From the NCBI RefSeq assembly GCF_029633865.1, contig NC_079219.1, positions 50,419,008 through 50,483,007 on the forward strand: a stretch of DNA of 64,000 nt, read 5' to 3'. How positions within the stretch are numbered: position 1 is the first letter of the stretch; the number at the start of each line of letters is the position of its first letter. The position numbers and the translations under genes are program-made. The notes under the pieces are model-generated. The model worked only from the letters and a program-made list of their open reading frames with translations. It had not been told where the DNA came from and searched no databases. Below, piece by piece: positions 1-11,640 of this stretch. This DNA comes from Lampris incognitus. Taxonomy: Eukaryota > Chordata > Actinopteri > Lampriformes > Lampridae.

Positions 1-346
1 TTACATTTCTGATTTAAAATAATCCGTCACATCTCAGTCACGGTGGTGAACTTTCACTTTTCCATACAACGTCAACCACCTTTAAACTACACCCTAATTT
101 CTCTTGGCAACATTTAAAGGTGAGCCAAGACTAGAGGCCGGAGTGAAGGGAGAATAGGTGTTGCTGAGTGAAGACCACGTTTCCAGTGTTTCCACGTCCC
201 AAGTGTTTAGCGCATGTAAGGTCAGACACAATGTCGAATAACATGTAATCAGTTATCATTCTGAAGTTCTCAAGTTCACATAAATGCTTCTCTCCCTCCT
301 CACTGGCCCCAGCTACACCTCCCTCAACATCCGACACAGGACGGAG
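1..346. other. 5' flank of the KCNE1-like gene
   Basis: No separate gene seen. A pyrimidine-rich tract followed by CAG at about 333-339 looks like a splice acceptor just upstream of the chosen KCNE start, as expected if an upstream 5'UTR exon exists outside or near the window edge. Confidence 0.4.
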
Positions 347-748
347 ATGTTGCAAATCAACAACACGGCGCTTCAGTCTCTCCTGCTCTCCTTTCTGCAG
401 CGTTGCCTGAATGGTACGGAGAACGCCACCTTGCAGCAGCAGGCTGTCAGCCACGTCGGCGGGGCGAGGGCACACAGCCAGTCGCAGGGCATCGTGTACA
501 TTTTGCTAGTAGTTGGCATGTTCAGCTTCTTCACATTTGGCATCATGCTCAGCTACATTCGCTCCAAGAAGCTGGAGAACTCTCATGACCCCTATCACCA
601 GTACATCGCACGTGACTGGACAAAGGCCATAACCCTCCCCGGGGCCATTCATAAGGCGCTGCAGGGTAAATCTCCAGCTCACGCAGCCAGTGGCAAAGAT
701 CCTGTTGTCATATGTAACCCTGTGGTAATGGAGACGCTACCAGCCTAA
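347..748 (+). CDS. kcne1: KCNE1-like voltage-gated potassium channel beta subunit
   Basis: Small single-pass membrane protein of the KCNE family, which modulates gating of Kv alpha subunits such as KCNQ1 at the plasma membrane. Seen: an N-terminal ectodomain with three N-glycosylation sequons (NNT, NGT, NAT), one hydrophobic segment containing the FFTFGIML stretch, and the juxtamembrane signature SYIRSKKLE followed by [16 protein letters not shown] is typical of KCNE1, whereas DPYHQYI with a following DW resembles KCNE2, so paralogue assignment is not fully certain. An in-frame ATG at 284 would add 21 residues; the ATG at 347 is preferred because a splice-acceptor-like tract lies just upstream and family members begin close to the first sequon. 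One coding exon, as usual in the family; stop TAA at 746-748. Length 133 residues is normal. Convergent with DNAJC28; in human both families map to chromosome 21q22, which agrees with the neighbourhood. Confidence 0.82.
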   Translation: MLQINNTALQSLLLSFLQRCLNGTENATLQQQAVSHVGGARAHSQSQGIVYILLVVGMFSFFTFGIMLSYIRSKKLENSHDPYHQYIARDWTKAITLPGAIHKALQGKSPAHAASGKDPVVICNPVVMETLPA

Positions 749-1327
749 ATGAAAGCGCTCGTTTTATCGGAAGGCTGACGCAAAATCCTGAAAGCTGTGA
801 ACATGCGATTAAAGGCAAGATTATGATTAACCATAACTTTTAATGTTACATAGCAACCAAACATTACAGTATTCTGTAATTATACTTCTAAATTATTCAG
901 GTCTGTAATTTCATAGAAATAACTTGCGTCATAGAGCCATCCCCGACTATAACTAGTGCTTACCACACCTTTAATTACTCTTCCTTTTAAATCAAGAAAG
1001 TACAGTAATGCGGCACGAGAACGTCAGTCAAGTGTATTTACCTTACTGTAACATGATTCAAGTGTTGTTTGGGAAACAGAACTCATTAGCAAACAGTAAG
1101 ATGGGTTTACTATTACAGTGTCATGAATGACAAAAAATTAAAGACTATTTCTTTGACATGATAAAATTGAGTGTAATAAATTTCAATATTGGAAAATAAA
1201 TACTGGTTTTAAAAACAGCTCCATCCTGTCAATACCCAAAGTTCATTTGTTTGTTTATTTGTTTATTTATCGGGATCCCCATTAACTGTGCCCTACAGCA
1301 CCGCTAGCCTTACTGGTGTCTGCGTTT
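749..1327. other. intergenic 3' regions of KCNE1-like gene and DNAJC28
   Basis: AT-rich, no coding signal. Probably contains the two 3'UTRs because the genes converge. A stretch at about 1240-1310 (TTTATT-rich followed by cgggatccccatta) resembles a dispersed fish repeat, but this is only an impression. Confidence 0.35.
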
Positions 1328-2488
1328 TCATCTGAGGAAAGTTTGTATCCAGGACATCAGGCCTCGTTTAGTGTTTTTCTGCCTCAACGTTGCATTAGCC
1401 CTCTTCCTCCCCTCCTTCCTCCTCTCTCTCTCCCTTTCCCTCTCTTTGTCTTGATCCTGCCTGTGCTGGCGATCATATTTCTCAGCGCGCTCCATCTCTC
1501 GCGCCAGGCTGAAGTGAACTATTTGCATGTTTAGCATTGGTACAATGAGGTTGAAGTTGTCCACCATCTTGTTGAGTTTCACAAACTCCTCTCCTACAGA
1601 CAGACACAGCTGCTCCCACTGAGCATGCTCTGTGGGTTTCATGGGGTCACCCAGCCTGGCCCTACCGTCCAGCAGCCTGTCACGGATCCGGGTGATGCTC
1701 TCACGGATGTCACGCTGTGTTACAATCCAGGGTGGCTGGTAGCCATTGTCTATGAGGATGCGATTGAGGTTGTGGGTCATTGGATCGGCATACGGATTGT
1801 GCTGAAATTTGCTAAGAGGCTTTCCAGCTCCGCTGAGGTTTCGAAAGTCTCCGCGGGCCATGGACTCCTGGATCAGGTCCTCCACGAGCCTTTCCACAGC
1901 CTGGGTGATCTTGATCTTGTGGCTACGCTGACGCATATCTCTTTCCACGAGTGCCCCTTCAGCAGCTGCTGCCCTCTCATGCTCCCTCTGCCGGTAGTCC
2001 AAGACTTGCTCCGCGGCCCGATCCACACGGAACTGGCGGTACTGGCGTTCACGCTGGCTGGGCGTGCCTGAACCAACACCTTCATAGCTAAGGTAGTGCC
2101 TGTGTTGAGGTGCCATTCCCTTTGACTTATCGTCATCTTCCTCTTCCTTTGCTTTACCATGTTTCTTAGCATGACTCTGATGTGCCAGCACAGCGCGGTA
2201 GGCCTCTTCCACTCGAGCAAACAGGACTGCATCTGCTGTTGCTGTCCCTGAGTCGGGATGGTAAAGCTTAGCCAGTCGCAGGTAGGACTCTCTCACCTGT
2301 GCAGGGGTGCTGTTTCCGTTGTCTGGCAGCTGCAGGAGTCTGTAGCTTTCTTGCAGACTGCGGCTGATCTTGGGACCATAGCTGAGTGCTCGTAACAGCA
2401 CAGAGGGTCGAGGTCGAGACAGTAAGAATGAAACGCGGCCACGGCAGACGTCACTGCAGACGACCAGCAGCTGGAATTTGCAACTCAT
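1328..2488 (-). CDS. dnajc28: DnaJ homolog subfamily C member 28
   Basis: Member of the DNAJC28 family: an N-terminal J-like domain followed by a conserved DUF1992-type region. The family is linked to mitochondria or Golgi trafficking and its exact role is unsettled. Seen: arginine-rich, mitochondrial-presequence-like N terminus; a J-domain core with YHPDSG in place of the usual HPD context and the ESYRLL/AKLYHPD helices; then the diagnostic stretch TPQHRHYLSYEG-like (here MAPQHRHYLSYEG), the ERLVEDLIQESMARGDF segment and the DPMTHNLNRILIDNGYQP segment; a charged ER-rich C terminus. The start is set at the ATG ending at 2488; the longer frame to 2515 begins with GTG directly after an acceptor-like CAG, so it is probably the exon edge. 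One coding exon, 386 residues, close to the mammalian length. The frame is intact and the identification is confident. Confidence 0.93.
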   Translation of the reverse strand: MSCKFQLLVVCSDVCRGRVSFLLSRPRPSVLLRALSYGPKISRSLQESYRLLQLPDNGNSTPAQVRESYLRLAKLYHPDSGTATADAVLFARVEEAYRAVLAHQSHAKKHGKAKEEEDDDKSKGMAPQHRHYLSYEGVGSGTPSQRERQYRQFRVDRAAEQVLDYRQREHERAAAAEGALVERDMRQRSHKIKITQAVERLVEDLIQESMARGDFRNLSGAGKPLSKFQHNPYADPMTHNLNRILIDNGYQPPWIVTQRDIRESITRIRDRLLDGRARLGDPMKPTEHAQWEQLCLSVGEEFVKLNKMVDNFNLIVPMLNMQIVHFSLAREMERAEKYDRQHRQDQDKERERERERRKEGRKRANATLRQKNTKRGLMSWIQTFLR

Positions 2489-2977
2489 AGCCTGCAGTTG
2501 TGCAAAGGCACACACCTGTGGAGCACAGTAAAATGAGCAGCTGGTCAGAACATGATGACCTTTACATTTACTTAAAAAAAACGTGAAATTGACTCTCTTG
2601 TTACATACTAGTTAGGTTAACGATTCGAAAATAAAAGATCCCAGATATGACAGTCTGGGCAACCATGCGTGACAGCAGCAAGCCACGACGATAGGTGTGA
2701 GCCATTCAGATTCAGACAACAGAAACATTCTCCTGCAACTGCGAAAGCGTTTGGACCCTGGGCCACCATGAGAGCTGTAACAAGTCAAGCACGTTTGTGT
2801 GCAGATAGCAATGTTATAACCCATTTTCGTCTAACCCAGCACATTTCTCTTATTAGTAATGTTAACATATTCGTTTTACTTGGGGGTTCATTTGCACGTG
2901 TCCTTTATTACACTCTATCGCCATTCTATCTTTACTTTTCGTGATCTTGCTCCGTTACTGTGTATTGTCCTGCTAAG
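2489..2977. other. upstream region of DNAJC28
   Basis: Contains the likely acceptor of the coding exon (CAG at about 2516-2518 on the minus strand) and presumably a 5'UTR intron or promoter. No other coding sequence recognised. Confidence 0.35.
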
Positions 2978-3010
<33 letters not shown>

Positions 3011-3031
3011 GCTAGCTAGCTAGCTAGCTAT
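2978..3031. repeat. TCTG and TAGC tetranucleotide microsatellite
   Basis: About eight TCTG units run directly into about five TAGC units, then TATCTGATAG. Confidence 0.9.
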
Positions 3032-3330
3032 CTGATAGTGTTAGGCTGAGTGACGCCGGAGCGAACCGATTCGTTGTTAATTTCAACGCAGTTGGCGGTT
3101 TAAATCAGAGACCACATACCTGTTCAGCGCAAACTCGGCAACGCTCTCATGTCCCCGTCAGCACAAATTACAGAGAGGAGAAATTAAAGGTCAATAATAT
3201 TTTCAAGAGCGCTTACGTATTTCCGGGTACTCGCTCTTCTTCTGCTGTAAAATTGCTTGGCGGACTAAACGCCACAGAAAATGCTGCCCTCTATCGCTGA
3301 GACGGACGCAACACTGAAGCCACAGATGGC

Positions 3331-3477
<147 letters not shown>

Positions 3478-3986
3478 TAGCAGGACAATAAAAGAACAAG
3501 AGGACGGCTATAGGGCAATATCATATGGTTGTTGCATGGTGTAAACACATGGTGTATGTCCTATGTATTACATAGAAAGTACAATTGTTAAAGAGAACCA
3601 TCAAGCAGCAATGATAAATGAAAGCAGCCGGACTCGGTGAAGCAGCAATCATTGGCAACGCTGTCTTCGGGAGGGGGGCGGAGTCGGCTTGTGTTCGTCA
3701 TGTGAATGCGTCTCTGTGTGTGTCGGAAAAACAGTGGTTCGGCTTGGATTCGCCTTGTCACGAAAGTGGGGAGGCGCTTTCCTTCGAGACTGCCGGCCGG
3801 AGAGATGCAGTTGGCGAACGCATGCAATACGAGGGTGGGTGTTTGAATTAAAATAGGGATCAATTGGCCACTAAATTGGGAGAAAAAAGGGAAAAATCAG
3901 AAATAAATTTATAAAAAATAAATAAATAAATGAAAGCAAGCATCACTAATATATGCAATGCGCGTCCTTAAACAACAGGTACAAGT
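3478..3986. other. intergenic, no gene recognised
   Basis: A GC-richer stretch at 3640-3850 contains short open frames without recognisable protein features; nothing else seen. Confidence 0.3.
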
Positions 3987-4114
3987 CACAGAAAGTGGAA
4001 TCAGTTCATCTGGACATAACGTTCATTGAGAGAAACGTTTCATCGCTCATCTAAGCAATGAAACGGTTCTCTCGATAAACGTTGTGTCCAGATGAACTGA
4101 TTCAACTTTATGTG
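3987..4114. mobile_element. foldback/MITE-like element
   Basis: Two arms of about 55 bp face each other around a short centre (ctcatctaagca). The left arm contains GAATCAGTTCATCTGGACA and the right arm its complement. The outermost bases (CACAnAAAGT) also pair. No coding capacity; typical of a miniature inverted-repeat element. Confidence 0.7.
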
Positions 4115-4553
4115 ATTTTCTGACCTGGATTATTGAGCACGCATAAAGACAGCTGGCATAAGGGATGCTTGCATTGGGGTAAAAATGTGTAGAAGTGAGA
4201 AATGCTTATATAGCCACGGCCTTGTAGGAGTCCATTCAACACCTTCCCAGCTGACTGAGACTGAGGCAGTCTGAGGCTGCCTGATGGCAGTTGGGATGAA
4301 TGACCTCCTGCATCCTCTCCTGTTACCAATATTTTATTAAATGAAAAAGAAACAAGAAGGATCCCTATTTCCCTCACTGACAAATGAGGAACCATTATCC
4401 TCATGATGGCTTCTTGTTCATGATGCCGACTAGTACATAGCCTATTCTGGATTTGTGGCAAAACCGACTGGAGGCCCAACAGAGTTGGTGCCACTCTGAA
4501 ACCAGTTTTCCCGGCCAAGAGTCGGTTATTTGGCTGTCGAAACAGGAAGATGC
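4115..4553. other. intergenic, no gene recognised
   Basis: No recognised coding sequence or full repeat unit; a SINE/LINE tail follows. Confidence 0.3.
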
Positions 4554-4713
4554 CCTGTGATGGTCTGGCGGCCTGTCCAGGGTGTCTCCCCGCCTGCCGC
4601 TCAATGACTGCTGGGATAGGCTCCAGCATCCCCGCGACCCCCAGAGCAGGATAAACGGTTTGGATAATGAATCGATGGATGGATGGATGGATGGATGGAT
4701 GGATGGATGGATG
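4554..4713 (+). repeat. 3' tail of tRNA-SINE/L2-type repeat with GGAT microsatellite
   Basis: Contains the conserved tail GGCGGCCTGTCCAGGGTGTC, then CTGCTGGGATAGGCTCCAGC and a terminal ATGG run of about nine units. The same tail ends the complete SINE at 55872-56181, so this is a 5'-truncated copy. Confidence 0.85.
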
Positions 4714-4956
4714 GTTCGATAGTTCGATATTAGGCACCTGCTCCGAACCAGCCCTCAAACTGCCTTGGTGGAAAAGGGGTATTAGTGAGCTACTGAGGGT
4801 TATACTGCAACTGCTGACTGCGGGTCTGGTTTTAATATGCTGAAAGATATATTAAACATTGTTTCGAGTGAATTCAGGCCAACAAATACAGATGAGTTCT
4901 TTTTATAGATTTGATATTTACTTTTGCTTTCACAGAAATGTAATTACACATAAGCA

Positions 4957-5352
<396 letters not shown>

Positions 5353-5703
5353 ATGGAGGAAATTGTAAGAACATTTGTAGGGACACCAAGTGAAGGGTTT
5401 TTGGACCAGTGCACAAATCAGTTGGTCAAAATAGCGGAACACTACAGTGCTGACGTTGGTGACAAAGGGAGTAAAAAAACTGTTAAGGCAAATTTGAAGT
5501 TTAATTTGTTTAAGATGAAGGTGTTGCTTGGCACTATTGACATGGTGGAAGCTGATCCTATTTCCACTAGCATGGAGGACTTGCCTCTGCCTTTAATTGC
5601 GGGTCCCGGTGTGGGTTTGACTTTTGAGCAGCAGGAGTTGCTCGGGCTGTTCATGCAATTTGAGATGAAGAAAGTGCTGTTAGTGGAGAAAATGAGGAAA
5701 TGA
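5353..5703 (+). pseudogene. Ty3/gypsy relic A: N-terminal gag fragment
   Basis: A 116-residue frame whose start (MEEIVRTFV.. followed by a helix with KIAEHY) resembles the N-terminal gag segment of fish Ty3/gypsy elements, including a helix-rich KLAEHY-like block followed by lysine-rich sequence. It ends at TGA 5701-5703 just before a small inverted-repeat insertion. The rest of gag, the protease and the first half of reverse transcriptase are absent between here and 6281. It is in the same orientation as, and is presumably the 5' part of, the RNase H and integrase fragments that follow. Assignment to the same element is inference from position and orientation. Confidence 0.6.
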
Positions 5704-5741
5704 AAGGAATAAATGAATGAGGGAATGAAACTGAACAGGGG

Positions 5742-6044
5742 AAAATAGTAGTTACCTGGATGTAACTCCAGTTCTATGAGTATGTGTGTAGCCCTCTAAT
5801 GAGCTTTGCTATTGGTTTACCCTATCAAGGCTCCACCTTGGCACTTGAATGGACAGATCTTTGCACTCACCGCCCAATCAGGTGGTAGGCATTCCGAGCG
5901 CCCACCCCCTGCAAAACACTAGTGTCTCTGTTGCTCGTCTCCTTCTGAAACTCAGCAACAGAGACTGGGGCCAGCCGGGCTTGTGCTTACAGGACTATAC
6001 ACCTACTCATAGAACTGGCGTTACATCCAGGTAACCACTATTTT
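5742..6044. mobile_element. MITE inside gypsy relic A
   Basis: Terminal inverted repeats of about 40 bp: the left begins AAAATAGTAGTTACCTGGAT and the right ends with the near-exact complement (ccaggtaaccactatttt). No coding sequence. An internal motif (agccctctaatgagctttgctattgg) recurs in diverged form immediately outside at 6059, suggesting a tandem or second truncated copy. It lies where gypsy A has lost its gag-protease-RT region. Confidence 0.75.
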
Positions 6045-6249
6045 TATGTTGCACGTGCTTAGCCCTCTAATGGGCTTTGTTATTGGTTCACACCTAAGGC
6101 AAAGGCTGAGGGATGAGTGTACCCCCAGCTAGGCCCAGACTGAAACTAGCCTGACACCAGCCACAATAGTAAAGGTTGAGCACTGCCCACCATCAAGGTC
6201 TTGTACCATACTGTACCAACCAATGCAAGGCTAGACAGATGCCTTGCAA

Positions 6250-6300
6250 TGGTGGTAATATACCACCAGTTCCCCACTAAATGGTGGTATATTACCACCA
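6250..6300. repeat. perfect 19-bp inverted repeat
   Basis: TGGTGGTAATATACCACCA at 6250-6268 and its exact complement at 6282-6300, separated by 13 bases. It could fold into a strong hairpin. It marks the junction between the MITE-containing segment and the resumption of gypsy A. Confidence 0.9.
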
Positions 6301-6890
6301 TTTTGTGGAGAACTGTTCTGTGATCGCTAAGCCACTCTTCCAACTTACCTCAGGGGTTAGACAGCCATGCCAAGCTAGTGGTAAAAAGCGTCCGAAAGCT
6401 GTTCACAAACTGACACCTGCTGATTGGACTTCAGAGTGTAAACAAGCGTCCGAGACTTTGAAACATGCTCTAGTTGACGAGGTTTTGCTAACCCATCCTG
6501 ATTTTACTAAGCCCTTTATTCTATCTGTTGATGCACCCACCAGTGGATTAGGGGCTGTGCTTTCACAGGTTCAGGATGGCTATGAAACAGCTAGGCCTAT
6601 TGCATTTGCTAAGTCACTGAACCATGCTCAGTCCAAGTACCCAGCTCATAGACTTGAGTTCTTTGCCACGAAATGGGCCATCCATGATAAGTTTAGTCAT
6701 TGGTTGCATGGGCACAAATTCACCATGTGGACAGATAATAATGCACTCAAATACATACTGACTAAACCAAAATTGGACGCGTGTGCACATAGGTGGGTGT
6801 CGAGGCTGGCGCCTTTTGATTTCGACATCTAGTACATTCCAGGGCCCAAGAACACTGTAGCTGATACCCTGAGCAGAGAACCTTTTGTGA
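6281..6890 (+). pseudogene. Ty3/gypsy relic A: RT connection and RNase H fragment
   Basis: Reads from the RT thumb/connection (YHHFVENCSVIAKPL, compare YYRRFI..SxIAxPL in Ty3/gypsy) into RNase H. The normally TDAS-like motif is degraded to VDAPTSGLGAVLSQ. Later blocks are ARPIAFAKSLNHAQSKYPAHRLE and WTDNNALKYI. A stop at 6830-6832 splits the frame inside DFDI/YIPGPKNTVADTLSRE, showing it is dead. The RT palm with the YxDD motif is missing upstream. Confidence 0.9.
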
Positions 6891-7514
6891 AGAGAGGGGA
6901 TTACGCACAGGTTGACAAGAACACGCTATGATGTGCTGTTGAAGGAGGCAACTGGCATCTCTGTGCTCCATGTACAGGGTATGTTCCGTCTCTCAAGGGA
7001 GCTGCCAGAGATGGGGAGGCAGCTTCAGCCTACCTCAAGTTCGTCCGGAGTCTGTGGGGGTGAGGCTTGTGACGTGGGTAAGATATCAGGGGAGGAAGTA
7101 TCAGCTGTGTTGGATATGCATCTTCATTGGCATGATAGTGTTTTAGTGGTGGAGAGCCCACTGCCTGTTCTCAGTCACGAGGAACTACAGGAGATGCAGT
7201 CTCAGGATCCTGTTTTGAACAGAGTATGCTTCTTTGTAGACAGAGGCCATTGTCCATCCCGCAGGGAGAGAGTTCATGAGTCTGGGGAGACTAACAGAAC
7301 ACTGAGGCAGTGGGGAAAACTCACAAACCGGCTGGGGGCCCTCTATCATGTTTCTAAGCATCCGGTGAGAAAAAAGAAAATCTTCCAGTATGTTGTTCCA
7401 GTTGCTCTGAGGAGTGAAGTGCTGAAAGGTGTACATGATGATGCTGGTCACCAGGGGCAGCAACGCACTTTGTGGCTTGCCAGGCAACATTTCTACTGGG
7501 AACATACAACATGA
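6891..7514 (+). pseudogene. Ty3/gypsy relic A: linker and integrase zinc-binding region
   Basis: Continues gypsy A. The C-terminal part contains the HHCC zinc-binding start (HDDAGHQGQQRTLWLARQHFYW). The frame ends at 7512-7514 and the zinc-binding cysteines (CKRCVLNK) continue in another frame at about 7530. This confirms at least one frameshift. The upstream part is the poorly conserved spacer between RNase H and integrase. Confidence 0.85.
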
Positions 7515-8353
7515 AGTTGTATGTTGCTCAGTGTAAGAGGTGTGTGTTAAACAAGGCTGCCGGGCCAGAAGCCAGAGCTCCACTCATCTCAATTGTCACA
7601 ACCGCACCACTGGGGTGAGTATATGTTGATTTTTGGTCAGCAGAGGATGCTAATAACAAGTCAGTTGAGGTGTTGGTAGATACTGACCATTTTACTAGGC
7701 TAGCCTGTGCCTATCCCTGCCCAAACCAAACTGCTAAGACTGTTGCCTGCATGTTATGGAATAACTTATTTTCTGTATATGGATTTCCGGCACGTCTTCA
7801 CTTGGACCAAGGGGCTAATTTCGAAAGCTCACTCATATCTGAGCTTCTACGGCTGGTAGGTGTCGAGAGGTCTCATACCACACTGTACCACCCAATGCGT
7901 AATGGCCAGGCTGAACGCTTTAACCGCACCCTGGGAACAATGATCCGAGCTTTGCCTCCACGTTCAAAAGCAAAATTGCCTCAGATGCTAAACACACTGA
8001 CATTTGCGTACAACTGCACCATTCATGAAACAACAGGGTTTCCACCCTTCTTTCTGATGTTTAGTCGCACTCCTCGCTTGTCTGTCGATGTGATGGTTGA
8101 AAGTGTTCTTAGATGGGGAGACTGTAGATGTTGACAAGTACGTCCAGTCGCTTGGGAAGGATCTGAGGGAGGCGATGACAGTAGCTCAGAAACATATTAG
8201 TAAACAACAGGCTAAGCAAGCTGAGGGGTATAACTGAAAGATGAAGGGATTCTCTGTTGAAGAAGGAGACAGGGTTCTGCTGGCAAACAAAGGTGAAAGG
8301 GGGAAAAAGAAATTAGCTGATCATTGGGAGAGTGCAGTATATGAGGTTATAAC
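7515..8353 (+). pseudogene. Ty3/gypsy relic A: integrase core and C-terminal start
   Basis: Integrase catalytic core: an early VDFWSAED block, then LHLDQGANFESSLISELLRL (second Asp) and HPMRNGQAERFNRTLG (Glu region). A stop at 7618-7620, a frameshift near 8115 and a TAA at 8235-8237 break it. After 8134 the frame runs through VDKYVQSLGKDLREAM and EEGDRVLLANKGERG into DHWESAVYEVI, where it is cut by the hAT element at 8354. It resumes at 13761 and again at 18031. Confidence 0.9.
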
Positions 8354-8399
8354 AGGCCTGGAATTAAGTCATTTTTAGAGCAAGGCCACTTTGGCATTT

Positions 8400-10700
8400 G
8401 ATGAATACAAATTTATTGGGGCATCACGGCCAAAATGTAGGGCACTAAGGCCAAAACCAATGGTGCAATAACAATAAGTGATAATTACATTGTATGAAGA
8501 CAAAACAGTATACAATCAACACTGAGGAGCCAGTGAGTTGAAAAACGGTACTGAGCTTATTAAAACTGTGCCCTGAATGTTTGACTTCCACAAAATGCTG
8601 TCTGGGTCCAAATCAGACAGTCACATCAGTGAAGTACTCAGTGGATGGTAAAATGGGCTAAGGGTGATCAAAATTAATCTGAACAAGTTTCAACACACCC
8701 ATGTGTAGGGCATGCAACTTTTCTTAGTATAGTCTCATATTATAGGGTTAGTATCAGGCAAGCATCCTCCATTGTAGCCAATCAGAGTGAGGCTCTCTAA
8801 CACAAGGGAGGGGGAAGAAAAAGAGAAGAGAAGCAGTGTGCGAGAGCTTTGCGGTTGTGTGTGGGTCGCTGAACGAAATGTTTTTCTAATAGAAATACGA
8901 AATCTAGAGAGAGACGGACACGTACTGTACGTGGAGTGAATGTGTTACCGTCTACAAAAATCCTTTGGGACGAATTCGTGTTTCTTGGGGTGCGTTGGGG
9001 AAGGTGTCCTGCTTGGAGGCTGCGAGTGACCACCAGCTAGCATGAATTCCCCCGACTAGTAGTGGAGTGTTTGAAATGGTCATGGACTGAGGACGTGGAA
9101 GTCGGTGTTTCGTCGGTGCCGTGAGTTTCAGAGGAACATTTGCCATTGTTGTAGCGTGCATGAGTGTCGTGTTGCTAAGGGACCACTCGAAGACACACGT
9201 CTGTTAGCATACGCTTCTTTACTTGAACAACCCACGTCACACTCCTTCTCCCCTCTTAGTCACTTACATCCTATCTTGTCCTCTACCACCTCCTACTGTC
9301 CTCCAACTGCATCAACTCAAGACATCGCAACGAAGAGGATTCTAGACAGACATTAGTAGACAGTGTTTTAGTGATGGGACTCTCTCCAGCGCTAGCTTAG
9401 TACCGCACTGGATCAGCCTATAGTACTAACGTTAGTCTATTTGTCAGTGAAGCTAGCTAGCTCACTGGTCGTAGTGGCTCGTTAGTTCACAATACTGGGA
9501 CTCAGCGTGTTCGGATGAACTGTTGGATGCTCAGAAGAGGACTCGGAGGACAGTCGTGTTTTTTGGTTTAGTGACAGAAGATTGCTGCCCGAGTGAACGT
9601 TATTTCAAGAGCAGTGAGCGTTGAACGCATTGCATTGCTGTTGGCGCCATCGAACATCTACAGTGGGTCACGTAGACTACACGCACGTCACGTGGTTTGC
9701 CCTGCCGTACAGGCGTCTCTCCAGCGGCTCGTCTCGTATGCCCAGGACTCGTCAGACTGGTATTTGTGTCAATTTCGTTATTACTCATTACTAGACTGTG
9801 TTAAAAAAAAACCCACACTGAACTGTTTATGTTTGAACATTAATTGGTTTTGAGACTCAACATTTACAGTGAGTTTCTCATTTGAGGTTGTGTTGATATT
9901 GTGTATACCAATAGATACTGTGTATACAAAGAAAGTCAAACTCTGTTTTTTTTCCACTTAATTTAATTTAATTTAATTTTTTTGTTGCTATTGTCATCCT
10001 ATAGTATTACATTCAATTAATACTAAACTGTTGTTGCCTATTGATTCATCTGTACTGTGTTTGGAGTTTAGGGCTTATTACAATACTGACCTGAGGGTTT
10101 ATAAGTATTTTGGAGTTGTGTACTTACCTTGGAGTAGGGGCGTCTCAACTGTCCTGTTACTTCTGGGGAGGCAGGGTTATGCTGAGTTGGACCCATAGCA
10201 CAGCATACACTCTACACGTCAGGGGCCGCCGTGTCAGATACCTTAGCGTGAAGCCCACCCCACGATATCGTATAGGGTGTAACGTGCTGACCACTCAGTT
10301 CAGCAGGATAGGCATCCACATTCGTACCCACGTAGGTACTGAGACTAATTGCATTGGGAATGGGGACCCAGATCCCTTCATTAACCTAATCGTTCAAGGT
10401 AAATAAGTACTATTACTACCCCTACAAGGCGTGGTTTATTATGCCCACTACACATGCAACTATTAGCATTTGAGTCTGAGATCATAGGAGCAGTCACAAA
10501 ATTGGTTATAGGGAAATGGCTGAGGCCACATCTCAAAAAGATTCCTGTTCCCTATATAGCTGATTAGCCTAATTGTTGAACTCCATCTCTGATTAAGAGG
10601 AATCCTCCTCAGGTGTTACAGAACGACTCCATGGGCCATAAGGCTGAACATTTGGACGCCTCTTTTTACTGCAGCTTCGCTATCAAACACTTCAGGCTTA
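8400..10700. other. hAT interior, non-coding or unrecognised
   Basis: 2.3 kb without a recognisable protein. Short open frames (for example 9105-9356 and 10110-10406) have no family features. A promoter-like or LTR-like stretch around 8780-9000 was considered, but no matching boundary was found. Confidence 0.35.
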
Positions 10701-11388
10701 TGTAACCAGGTTAAAATTAATGTTTTTATTTTATTTTGTTTGAGTATGAAATATCACCAAATCCTGTCTGTGTGCTGTTATTTGTGTTTACTACATTTTA
10801 TTTTATGTCATTATTTACTTTTATGTATGTTTTATAACGACCGTCATATACCTGTACTGTCGCTTTAAGAGAGAGGTCTTGTGGGTACACGGAAGAGGGA
10901 ACACGGGAGAGGCCATTTTTGTTTTGTGGAGGGAGTCTCAAGGAGCGACCGGGCCGAGCCACGCGTGTTTCTTACCGTCGCACAGTTTTGCTGGTTGAGG
11001 AGAACGTAACCTTGAGTATCCCTGTAAGAAGATACTGCAAGCTGTGGGATAAAATACTTGTTTTATCCTTTCTTACGTCCGAGTCCCGTGGACGGTTTCT
11101 CCTTCTAATGCACACGAGTGAAGTCCGGGCAGTGGTTGAGCTTCAACCCCCACGTCCGTAAGAAACACCGCTCCAGCTGGAGGACTGGACGTTTGTCGAA
11201 GGATTTGAAACTGCAAGGAAAGAAGAATTCAGCTCGCGCTGGCTATAGAGCTGAGAGGTGGCTGTCCTATAGCTTTGTTATGAGACAGACAACATTCTAT
11301 TTCCTTTTCTTTCCTGTGATTTTGTACAGAAAATAAATGGCAAGGTGGGCCAAATAGAGTCCTGTGTGTCCCCCCTCCTTCCTTGATC

Positions 11389-11428
<40 letters not shown>

Positions 11429-11557
11429 GAGACTGAGGGCCCCCCACAACACCTGGGGCCCCACCCAAAATGGAACACAACGCAGAGCTAATGATGAGAG
11501 TGACGGGCGTGCAGCAGGCTGACCAGCATAGAACACCATAGGACTGCTCCCGTTACA
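10701..11557 (+). mobile_element. solo LTR (857 bp) inside the hAT element
   Basis: Starts TGTAACCAGG, ends CCGTTACA, and is flanked by a 4-bp duplication CTTA on both sides (10697-10700 and 11558-11561). It includes an AATAAA at 11332 near the 3' part and a trinucleotide repeat at 11388-11427. No internal region is attached, so it is a solo LTR left by LTR-LTR recombination. Orientation is inferred from the polyadenylation signal. The retroelement family is not identified. Confidence 0.75.
11388..11427. repeat. ATG trinucleotide microsatellite
   Basis: About 13 ATG units within the solo LTR. Confidence 0.95.
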
Positions 11558-11640
11558 CTTAGGATCTTGAGTGGTGATGTGTAGCAGATCCTTGATTGTT
11601 GAAGCTTATAAGCTCAAGCCCCAGTTACCCTGAAACTGCT

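Noticed and set aside
10110-10406. 98-codon plus frame inside the hAT element
   Set aside because: No recognisable motif, composition not gene-like, no splice context.
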